Part shown: positions 44,199 through 54,326 of the stretch, one piece after another | How positions within the stretch are numbered: position 1 is the stretch's first letter | How the letters are laid out: each line of letters opens with the position of its first letter | Origin: Kalaharituber pfeilii | Lineage: Eukaryota; Ascomycota; Pezizomycetes; Pezizales; Pezizaceae | Assembly (NCBI GenBank): GCA_015179045.1 | Contig: WHUZ01000076.1 | Span: forward strand, 248,001-312,000 | Reading direction: 5' to 3' | Length of the DNA: 64,000 bases | Notes under the pieces: generated by a model | Database searches by the model: none | Told to the model about the DNA's origin: nothing | Seen by the model: only the letters and a program-made list of their open reading frames with translations | Translations under genes and position numbers: made by a program

Positions 44199-45355
44199 GG
44201 AAACAACCTCCTGATGATGTTCATAGTATTATCCATGTCAGTTGACCTGCCATAGGGAACAGCGGTAAGAGATGGTACGCGATATTTTTTTTTAGCGGCA
44301 ACATCTTCACTCATGTATGTAGTTATGCATCTTGGCTCGTTTTTGGTCTTTTATCCTTGTTAATTGGTTAGTGGCCCGCTTTAGTGATGAGTAGCCCAGT
44401 TACCGACTGGGTCGGGCCACTCATAACTAGCCCAGGCCAGTCATGAGTGGTTCGGATAAGATGGCTGGCCCCGAACATATATGCTGATTACTGAAGAGGC
44501 CTACCTTACTGAAATGAGACATTTACAGGGTCAAGGGAGGTAGTTACAGAATGACGAATATGGATGAATGCCAAACGAGGGAGAGCGGAGGCATGGAACT
44601 GATTGGAACTAAGGTACAAGCTACTGCAGAGCTTAGGATAATTGACATTTTTTTTCAAAAAAAAAACACATAACCCCGCCTGCAGCTGTTCGCCATGGCG
44701 GGGCGGTAAAATTGGCATGTACGCTAGGATAATGCTGAAGAATTGGCTGAGGTGATGGAGATTCAAGATTGGCAGAGGGGATGGAATGGAATATATATCA
44801 GTAGTGCAGAGAACAGGCAGTAAGTGATTAGGGACCCACCGATGGGCAAAGAGGATGACCCAGCCCTCTGGTGGAGTTGACGAGATGGGTGGAGAGATGA
44901 GGGTGTGGAAGGTTCCAATTTTCATTGATATTTCTTTTGTATTTATTCTTGTCATAGCCCTTTGGGCGGTATGCGAGTAATGATATTTTGAAACGAAAAA
45001 AACGAACGGGAAGTAACCACAAAACACATGGGAAGGCTGAGGAGACGGAATGACTCTGTCCAGCCACTTTTTCTGACTGGATGTAGGTAGGGGTAAACGA
45101 CACTAGCTATATATGTATTTAAAGCCAATCTAGTATTACGTACACCCCATGCTCAGATCCATGCAAGGATTGATTAAAACCGTTGGAAAAAAAAAAGATT
45201 GATCGATACTTCTCATGCTGTCTCACCTCTACCCACTGGTATTGCCTCCTACTGCCTCAGCTAACATCTCCTCGCCTCGCCTCATATCGTCTCACCCCCA
45301 TTGCCTCGCGTCACATCGGCTCGTCTCACGCTCACGTATTTTAAAATTGACGACA

Positions 45356-45505
45356 ATGTCCGCATCACTCCTACGTGCCCGTGAAATCATTGCTGCTGTG
45401 GTGGCTGCATATTTGAAAAGGCCAGAGAAGGGAGAGAGCTATGGGCTAAACCGAGTGCTGCGAGACCTCAACTACAAGCTTATGCATTTTCTCAAGGGTT
45501 CTTAA
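45356..45505 (+). CDS. Second copy of the 49-aa ORF, unknown
   Basis: Same 49-residue product as at 36677-36826, with only silent change visible in GGAGAGAGC. The downstream FDSKW-type frame is shifted here. Flanks 45010-45355 and 45506-45867 hold nothing else recognised. Confidence 0.35.
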   Translation: MSASLLRAREIIAAVVAAYLKRPEKGESYGLNRVLRDLNYKLMHFLKGS

Positions 45506-45867
45506 TTTTGATAGCAAGTGGCTCCATATTCAAGAGCATGATGATATTACTGAAATCACACTCGAGATGTTATCATTCCACACTCATGGCTGAGAATGAC
45601 TGAAGGATCACAAAGTTCATGGAGGAAAGTGACTTGACGGAGTAGAGTGACTGAAACGCCGGAATATCAAGAAATTCAGGAACGCGATGACAGTGCAGGC
45701 AACCACATTCAGGATGTTATTGTTCTGCACTTATGCAGGATAGTTAAGGAGGATGCCGAAGTAGATACCGTATGATAGATAAATGTTGGCATGGATCTGA
45801 GCATGGGTTGTACGTACTACTAGATTGGCGGTCGCTTTAATATACATAGCTAGCGTCGCTTACCCCT

Positions 45868-45921
45868 TCGACATAGCCTATCAGACGGCACGCGAGTAAT
45901 GAAATTAAAAAAAAAAAAAAA
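45868..45921 (+). mobile_element. B-type micro-retroposon, private to copy 2
   Basis: Body TCGACATAGCCTATCAGACG ... GCGAGTAATGAAATT, poly(A). TSD TTACCCCT (45860-45867, 45922-45929). Copy 1 has the empty site at about 37180-37188. Confidence 0.93.
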
Positions 45922-46567
45922 TTACCCCTACCTGCATCCAGTCAGAAAAAGTGACTGGATAGAGACATTTCGCTGCGGCGTGCGGGAGAAGATATTAGGT
46001 ATGATAATGGAAAGTCCCTGAAGGGGGAGGGAGAGGAACGGCATACTTTCTTTTTTTCTTTTTTTAACTTTTACATTAGATAACTCCGCTTGCAGCTACT
46101 TGCCATCGCAGGGACCCTGGACCGAAGTCCTCATGGCCCGGAGACAGGCGCCTGTGTGCAACTACCTACAAAAGTATCCCCTATATAACAAATAAACACA
46201 AGAAGAGTATAACTTTCAGAAGATGCGGAGGAAGCACACAATAAAGCCAAACAAAAAACTCGAGCAATTGTATCCATTTCCTCCACATCCCTCCCCTTCC
46301 TCTTTCTGTCCACTGCGTCCCAGTCATACAGGCACGAGTGGTACCACTTGCCCGATAACCTTACCTTCGCTGGTATTTGGCTACGGTATCTGATTCTATC
46401 TTTCGCTCTAGGTAGATAACATTCATGCTAGTCTTCTTCCCCTCTCTACTTTCTTTCTTCGCCAACCATCTTGCCTGCCGCAACAATCTTTCTCATCCAT
46501 GGATTCACCTTTTCCTCCAACTGAAACAGTCCTCACCTCGTTCTAACATGGTTTGGGGACCATCCTT

Positions 46568-46626
46568 GCCCTGCCATGGCGAACAGCTACAAGCGGGGTC
46601 ACGTGAAAAAAAAAAAAAAAAAAAAA
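46568..46626 (+). mobile_element. A-type micro-retroposon, private to copy 2
   Basis: Body GCCCTGCCATGGCG ... GCGGGGTCACGTGA, poly(A). Perfect TSD GGGACCATCCTT (46556-46567, 46627-46638). Copy 1 has a single GGGACCAT at about 37735. Confidence 0.95.
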
Positions 46627-47404
46627 GGGACCATCCTTTCAATCTATGATGTAGAGATTTTACAAAACATAGTTCTTGGCATGCAGAATTCTAGCGGATT
46701 TAGAAATCTCTTTTTAACAGAAGGTATGCAGAGCTCAAACCGGAGAAACCGCTTTGTCCGTCGAATTTCACTTCATATGGAGACGATCTCAATGGGCTCT
46801 CACAAAATATTTCCCTTAGGAAGAAACGTCGTCAATTCCTAGGTGCGTGGGCAGACAAAGGGATCTTGCCACAGGTAAGAGTCCGAGTTTTAGATCATGG
46901 AGTACCGTAGGACCCTTGATGAGGCTCTGGATCGTATCTTTGGAAGAAATTTATGTGGGTAGTCTGCAGTCTGAATTGCTGAAAGAAAGATTCATATTCA
47001 AGACAAGTATTCAAAGGACTGCGATTGCGATAAGCATATTCCGGAATCATACGTAAGGCGGTTGCGAGACATACAGCGGAGCAGACTCTCCTTTCACTAC
47101 TTTTCAATATTTATTGCTTGATAAGTTTTAAAAACATCCAAATAGCATAAGAAATCTGGAAAAATAATGGACCGCTTGAAATTACTAATCCAGGATTCTA
47201 AATCTTTTCTCAGAATTCCAGTAGCATTTGTTGGGTACTTAAGCTGTTGTGTTTCTTGCTGGGTGGTCCGCTCTGCTGCATGTCTCGCGACTTGCATAAT
47301 GCAGGATATATGTATTTACCTTTCCCGATACTGCATAATATTAACCAAGACTTTTCGCTACTCACGTAATTTACGTAAGTTGGTTGCCGTGATGTGTGGC
47401 AGCA

Positions 47405-47438
<34 letters not shown>

Positions 47439-47467
47439 TCATTACTCGCGTGCCGCCTGATAGGCTA

Positions 47468-48815
47468 CCGTATTAACTCACTTAAGAGGTACCCCCCTTT
47501 AGCGCACTAGCGCGCATTTGTCAAGGTCTTGGCAGCCAGTACCGCGCTAATAGTGCCAAGACTACGCGCTAATGTATTTCTGAGGTACTAAACGCGTGCT
47601 CTATAGTAAGGTACAATAATCATAAACTACTTTAGTCTGGTTACAAACTACTGGTACCTAAATAGTCCCGTGATTACCCTTAATTCTAACAATATGCCTT
47701 CAGTTCTTGATAATCCTATATTTGATGGCCCAGTACATGATCTTACATCAATATTCTCATGCATATCATTACAGCAGCAGCAGCAGCAGCAGCAGCCAGC
47801 ACCCGTAACCCCTTATACACCTCGCTATTCAAAAGCATTAAAAAGCCGCCCTGGACCAAGAAGAGAGCCGATACCAGCAACCCCACGCTGGATTCCTAGA
47901 GCAATTGCTACACCATCTAGAAGTAAACGTGCTAGAAGTGTTACCTTTAAGCTTGGGGTTTTAGCTTGGGCATTTCATACACAAATTGATGATGGTAAAG
48001 GTGGGTTTAGAAAACCTACACGCAAGGAGGTTCAGCAAAGATTCGGCCTTAAGCAAAAAAATCAAATAACAAAGTGGAAAAAGGTTTGTAACCTAGACTT
48101 ATTGCTTATTAGTATTTTACTGAGCCTTTAAATATTTAGCAAGAACAATTATTGCTAGAGGCACAAGCAAAAACCCAGAGAATACGATATAGTTTCGCAC
48201 GATGGAAAGAGCTTGAGAAGACACTTGTTGTTGCTTTTGCTGCAAAACGAAAGGCAGGTCGAGTTGTGCGCCACCGATGGTTTGAGCGAACTTCAAAGCA
48301 GTTATTTAGCGAACTCTATCCTAATTCTCCTACACAATTTCGATTTTCTCAAGGCTGGTTTCGGGGATTTCTAGCTCGTAATGAAATCACCCTTCGCTCC
48401 ATCACCAATAAAGCTCAAGAGACACCAGAGGAATATCAGGAGCTTATCATTAACTTCCTATGTTTCAATCGCCGAAATTCGCAGTTACGAGATGCCAGTA
48501 CTGATGTAATGCGGACGGTTGGACGGTACCTCATCTCGAATATTATCAATATGGATCAAACACCATTGCCATGGGAATATTTGGAAGGTAAAACTTACGA
48601 GTTTAGAGGAAAAAAAACTGTATGGGTTAAAAGTAAAAAGTCTGGATGGGGAAAACGGCAAGCTACAATCCTCATTATACCGGTAGCCTATAATTCGGAG
48701 GTACGGATACTAATACTAATTTATAGGCGCACTAGCGCGGTCTTGGCTGCCAAGACCTCGGCAAATGCGCGCTAGAGCGCTAAGGGGGGGGTACCTCTTA
48801 AGTGAGTTAATACGG
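47468..48815 (+). mobile_element. pogo-like TIR element, 1,348 bp, truncated DDE_1 transposase
   Basis: Near-identical terminal inverted repeats of about 90 bp begin CCGTATTAACTCACTTAAGA. TA flanks lie at 47466-47467 and 48816-48817. The uninterrupted TA is at 40013-40014 in duplication copy 1, inside a B micro-retroposon. The coding region starts at ATG 47694 with a poly-Gln run. It has an intron at about 48082-48139 (GTTTGT to TTTAG) and continues through a CENP-B-like HTH (FRFSQGWFRGFLARN) and the first catalytic block NMDQTPLPWEYLEG with TVWVKSKKSGWGKRQAT. It stops before the second and third catalytic residues, so it is probably non-autonomous by internal deletion. The usual Glu after the Asp is Gln here. 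Confidence 0.9.
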
Positions 48816-49054
48816 TATGGCGGGCAATAGTGGCTTGCATGAGGTGCTTTGTGTAACCTGTGTGGAACCAGTGAAGATTATAAAAATGTACATCAAACAA
48901 GGATGCGGGGTAGGGATTGTCATCATCTCAAGTTGCGTTGACTCGCGATCCAGTATACGATTGACTGCCCCTCCATCATCCAAAGCCGTTCTCCTCCCTT
49001 TGACTAACAAACAATTACCTTGCTTGGAAAGTCGAATTCGATCGAAAACTGAAG

Positions 49055-50810
49055 ATGTGGAGTTTGAAAGAATATATGCTTTTGTTTTTTATGCGCTTCA
49101 TAGCACTCTCTCTCACGTACCTCGTTGGAACCAGTTCTGCCTTATATGCGAAATCCATCATCGGCCATTCTGCCCTGCGAGATCCACCTTACCCACCCCA
49201 GCTCGTGATAGCAACAGTTCTCGGGGCTATATTTGTAACTTTCCTGCTTCCCCTTTCTGCCATTTGTCGCATTAATGCTCTGTCCCCACTTTGCGAGGCC
49301 GATGTAATGACTTGACGTGACCGCAGGGCTGCATTGGAGGTTCCTGGTGCCTTGTATTCATTTTCGACCATCTCATGAAGGGATGTAGCCCTGACCGCAC
49401 CTCCCACCTCAGGTATCTCTTCATCTGTGCACTCATGGACTTGATGCTCACTGCGGGCTTCGTGGTGGCGGCGATAGTGCAAGCAAAAACTCTTCCTAGG
49501 CCACTCGGCAAGTGTGTTAACCTTGAGCGGTTGAAACCAGTTGGTGGGGATGGAAAGAGCTATTTCGATTTGTTAGGGGAACTACCGCTCGGTCCTGAAG
49601 GCAGGAAGTTAGGTCCAGGGGGCATGTGTGGCGAGTTTGTGTTGGTGTGGAGGACAGAGATAGCAATGGCGTAAGTTAACCTTAGTGGTGTGCTGCTTTG
49701 GGCCGGTGCGGGGAAAGAGATTAGAGATGGTTGATAACGTTAGTGGTTATATAGTGTTGTTTCGGGGTTCGCTTGCCTCATGGTCTCATGTTCGATCTAT
49801 AAGGCATATAGGGTGCCCTTCATGCGTTACCTGTTGTGCCCTCTTAATCTGGGCATATGCTATCTACGCTACTGGAACCGTGCCTCACAGCGACGCACAG
49901 CACGGCGACACGCAAGACATGAACTCGAAGTCCAGAAGGCTCAGATGGAGCTTGAAAAGAAAAGACAAGCACGAGCAGCTGCAGCTGCAGATGTTGAGGT
50001 TGGACTACAAAAGCACGGTGCAGGACTAGTCAAGATATCAAGGGCTGAAGTGCATTTGTCAAAGATGCTAGGAAGTTATGGAATTTCTACGGCCCTGGTG
50101 GGAGCATGTCATCATGCAGATTTTAGGAGCTTGATGAGGGTCTCCAAGACTGTGAGGGCAGCAGCACTAGGGGCAATGGGAGCAGAGATGGTGCAGAAGT
50201 TGACCTGTAGTTCGGAGAGTAAGGGGCAGTGTTGGAGCTGTGGAGAGCAAATTTGTACGGTAGGTAGTCTGTTGGACTTGATGCTTCTAAGGTCACAGGT
50301 TCATGACACCTCTAGAAGAAGCCGTGCGACAATAAGCTCCTTTGCTGACATTTTCTGCTAAAGGACTGCACTGTCTCTCGGACCCTCTGCCGCGACAATG
50401 AAGTTTCCTTCCACCTCAACTGCAAACCTCACTGTTCAAGCTGCTATCGCCGCAAGTTTTGTCGCCACCGGCCCCAGGGGCCGAACTGCAACGTTAGACA
50501 GGACAGGTGGTGGGTCTTTACACCCAGCCTGTGCTCCTGCAGCGCACAACCTGGCGTACAGGACACATACGAAATGAGTCTGTGTATGCTATGTAAGCTG
50601 GAGAACGATGAGATGGCCTTGCTTGAGCAGCGGCAAGCGAGGGGGCTAGCCGGGGCTGCAGGTCCTGAAGAGGCAGCGAACGTAGTGGTGGGGGGTAGAT
50701 GGAGGTGTTCAGAGTGTGGGACATGTATGAAGCGGCACAATGTGTGGTGGATATGCGCGCTTTGCGGCAGGGAATGCGGGACAGAGTTCCATGACAAGGG
50801 CTGCAGGTAG
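49055..50810 (+). CDS. Family X copy 4, 491 aa
   Basis: Exons 49055-49234, 49327-49670, 49755-50259 and 50364-50810, same donors and phases as copies 1-3. It is the duplication partner of copy 3. It differs by a 10-residue insertion after KAYRVP (FMRYLLCPLNLG), which lengthens exon 3 in frame, and by scattered substitutions in exon 1 (MWSLKEYMLLFFMRF). The Cys-rich domain is unchanged except CGRDC to CGREC. The frame is uninterrupted. Confidence 0.82.
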
Positions 50811-51697
50811 AGACCCGTTTTATGCACGTTGGGAAGTGAGGTGAGATGGTGAGTTTATTGGTCCGCACATCTATTTCTCCAAAAGATCTAAATATGTATT
50901 CCGATAACAATGCGAGGCGTGCCCTGCGAGGAGGAAATTGTTACAGAGGCAGGAATAACGATGAACGTTAAGAGATGGAGAACGGAGATTGCAAGAGATG
51001 TGCCAGCAACAGGTTCAAGATTGACAAAGCGGGTGAGGCTGAACATGTCTTTTTTTTTTTTTGGGGGGGGGGGGAGGGGGAGGCCCCATAACCCCGCATA
51101 CAGGCTACCAGCCTGTTGCAGGGGCGGACTATATATCGGTGGTGCGGAGATGGGGAAGAAACCGCTGAGCACACATTGGAAGACTGGAGGAGATGGCCAG
51201 TGTGGGATAGTGAGTTGAATTGCCGGCGAGAAGCTTACTCAGTTCTTGGCTTGGTCTTGATGCCTACAGTACGTTCTGGCTTAGCCATCAGCTGGTGATA
51301 TATAGGTGTGAGGGTGGGTGGTTAGGGGGACAGTGTGCCCTTCTTTTCTTTCTCTTTTCCTGCTTGTTTTTTTTTTTCGCTATGCGACTGCCAGTGCCAG
51401 TGCCTTACAGCTCGAATTGATTGCTCTATTTTGCGTTGCTACTGCTTAGCTATTGATAGCCCACCAAGTCTTAGATTCGGTCCTTTCGTACATGCAGACG
51501 TAGTATCATCGTATACTCTCCCTGCCTGTCCACACTGGGAGATGATCCAGTGGTGAAGAACCCCTGGAAAGGGGAGGAGAAAGAACGAGAAAAAAATTGC
51601 TGGAACTGCTGCAATGGGTGGATTGATAAAACGGGATCGTTATTCGCTTACCAAGAGAAGCATGAGCTAATTTATGAATTTGGTTTTTATCTCCTGT

Positions 51698-52078
51698 TGT
51701 GATGACGGCTAGACAGCATCCACTGTTTCGCACGGGTACCGGTATCTAGAGCTGGCGGAACGAAGCCTCAAGGGCGACCTCAATGATCAATTGTCAAAGA
51801 AAGGGTCTTCAATTGTCTTGTCTGTGCGAGTCCATATCTGTCCATGTCTGTATATCTCCGTGTATGTCTGTCTCCATGTCCCTCCACACAGTCCTATCTA
51901 CATACAATTTATAGACCACCTTCGCCTTCCAACTGAGCCTATACATACATGTCTCGCTTCTTAATCATAATTTTCTTCCTCATCCCATGCATGTGTCATC
52001 ATGTGGCTCTACCGCTGAGTACTGCGCCGGCCCGCGTATGGCCTTATTCTTTCCATCGGTACCGTGGTTACCACCACA
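51698..52078. mobile_element. Solo LTR-like insertion, 381 bp, private to copy 2
   Basis: TGTGATGACGGCTAGACAGC ... GGTTACCACCACA, TG...CA ends. A 4-bp CTGT flanks both sides (51694-51697, 52079-52082). Copy 1 has the continuous sequence near 42955-42970. Superfamily unknown. Confidence 0.75.
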
Positions 52079-52700
52079 CTGTGTACGTACCTTCATGATA
52101 CGTAACGATATGGATTAATTATATAAAAGGTTAAAAGAAATTTGAACTATAACAGAACGAGGGTGCGTTCAATTTTTGGCTCCACTTCCACGCGGCAGTC
52201 GCCGTGGCATAAACATCTTTATTCAAGAAGCAAAAATAGGTGGTAGAGTAACGTGAGTAAGTACAGGATTCAATTTGATGAATGGTGATGGATGGACATT
52301 GTCTGCACGTTTGCTGCTTCCGGTAAGTGCCACCCTATGAATAACTTGTGTTGATGCGCTGGGCTATAAGGCTGCCCCTATTATCTTCATCTTAGATTAT
52401 GTTAGTATATGCTGTCGCCCCACCTTGCGTTCCCTGTGTAGGGAGAGATCTCGAGTCCGAGTACTACTGCTACTCCCGCTGGTGGAGTAATCCTGACCTT
52501 GTTGTGCCAGCCACAGTTGTTTCGATCTTGCTTACTCTGGCTCCTCAGGGACACCTTGGAGTCAAAATCAACCGACCTTCTTCTGCGAACGGGATCCCTG
52601 TGCGAGATGCTCGTTTGATCTATGCCAGTTGTTCACAAGGCCTCTCTGCGGTGAACAAAGCAGCACGAAGGGGATAACTATGCATCTCTGTTTCATTGCA

Positions 52701-54142
52701 AGACCGTCTCTTCCACAAGCTCCAGCTGGGAGCTTGGAAAGGGAGAAATGTGATCCAGGCGATGGCGAGGGCGGTGACCAAAGTGCAGAGGGGGGAGAGG
52801 GCGGCGTGGGTGATGGTGGATGTCAAATGTCGCTTTAACATCGTAAGGAAGGAGGTGGTGCTGAGGAGAATAGAGGAGAGGGGGAGCGAGAAGGTGAGAA
52901 AGAAGAAGAGGTGGCTTGAGAAGTTCATGGGGGGAAGGGAGTTCGGGGTGTGGTGGGACAACGAGGAAATTCGAAAGGGGCAGGTCGAATGTGGGGTGCC
53001 ACAAGGGTCACTCTCGCCAGTCATTTTCCTGATCTTCATAGCACCCACAATCGAGAAGATGGAGGAGAGGGTGAGAAGGGTAGCCACCGGAGCGGAGGTG
53101 AAGGTGCCATCATACGTGGATAATTTAGCTGCGACAATGGGGAACAGGGACTGGGGATGTCGCCGTGGAGTTGGTGGCAGGCATACACGGGGATAGTGAG
53201 GGCAGTGGCAATGTGGGGGAGTGAGATTGGGTGGAGGGGTTAGAAGGAGTGGAAGAAGAAGATGGAGCGGGTACAGCTGCAGGTCCTAAAGAGGGCAGCT
53301 GGAGGGGGTAGAGGAGCGGGGGTGAAAGGGGTGAATGCGGTGTGTGGAGTGGAAGATGTGGAGACAGTCCTGGATGGTTTATCCGGGAGGTGGAGTCACC
53401 ATCAGAGCTAGCAGAGCTGTGCATGGAGGATTTCAGAGAGGGGAATAAGAAGGGGGAGGAGGGGGCAAGGAATTGGAGAGACTGGGGGGTGCAGTGGGCA
53501 CTGGGGAGAAGGATGGGTATGAGGCAGTCCTGGACCGCTGGCAGGGAGAGTGGGCGAGGTTCTCAGAGGAGGAGGAGCAGATCTCATAGGGAGGGGATTG
53601 TGAGAAAGTAAAGGTGGAGTTAGCAGAAAGGTTGGGAAGGAAGATAGGAGGAAGAGAAGAGTAGGAGACCTCAATCTCAGAAGCTGGAAGAGAGAGGGCT
53701 GTTCTTTTCTCGGATGGCAGCAAGATTGAGGATAGTAAGGTAGGAGCGGGGGTGTGGGGGAGGTCGGCGGCAGTGGCGGAGGTGGTAGGGAGAACTGCGA
53801 TGGTCTTTGATGGGGAGGTGAGGGGGTGAGAAGAGCTTTGAAGAGTGTGGGAGAGAAAGTCCCAGTACTACTTTGCCTGAATTCCGAAGCTGCTATCATG
53901 GCAATTCAGAAGGCAGGCAGGGAAGAAAGAGAAAAACAGAAGACGTGAGAAGGGCGCTGGATGTGGTAGTGAGAAGAAAAAGGAAGGGGAGGGATGCGAA
54001 ACTGTTGTGGGTAAAAGCTCACATCAGAATCGCAAGCAACGAGAAGGCAGATGAGATGGCAAAGAAGGGGAGGGCGCAGAAGGGGAGGGAGGTGGCCACC
54101 GGGAGCGGAGTGCGCTAGCGAGTCAAGGCATGGAGAAAGGAT
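52701..54142 (+). mobile_element. LINE-A copy, sense, decayed and truncated by another LINE
   Basis: It starts within the RT (RLFHKLQLGAWKGRNVIQAM), keeps YVDNLAA in place of the YVDD box, and carries frameshifts and stops through RNase H (VKAHIRIASNEKADEMAKKG). It breaks at GSGVR where the antisense LINE-A poly(T) starts. The 5' junction lies in duplication copy 2. Confidence 0.88.
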
Positions 54143-54326
54143 TTTTTTTTTTTTTTTTTTATTAAATCACATAACCCCGCTTGTAGCACTTGGCCATGGC
54201 AGGGTCCCTGGGCAAGCCCTCATAGCCCGGAGACAGGCTAAACTAACTCTCTACGTACATGGCCCCCACGCGCCGTCGCCCCCGCTCTCCTAGCTTCTAG
54301 AACTTGACCCCGCATTCTCCCACCTT

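Larger units (their letters stand above)
44213..52700. repeat. Tandem segmental duplication, copy 2 (about 8.5 kb)
   Basis: Homologous to 35530-43577. Private insertions: B tail 45868-45921, A tail 46568-46626, TIR element 47468-48815, LTR 51698-52078. Homology stops where a LINE-A copy begins (52701). It contains family X copy 4. Confidence 0.88.
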
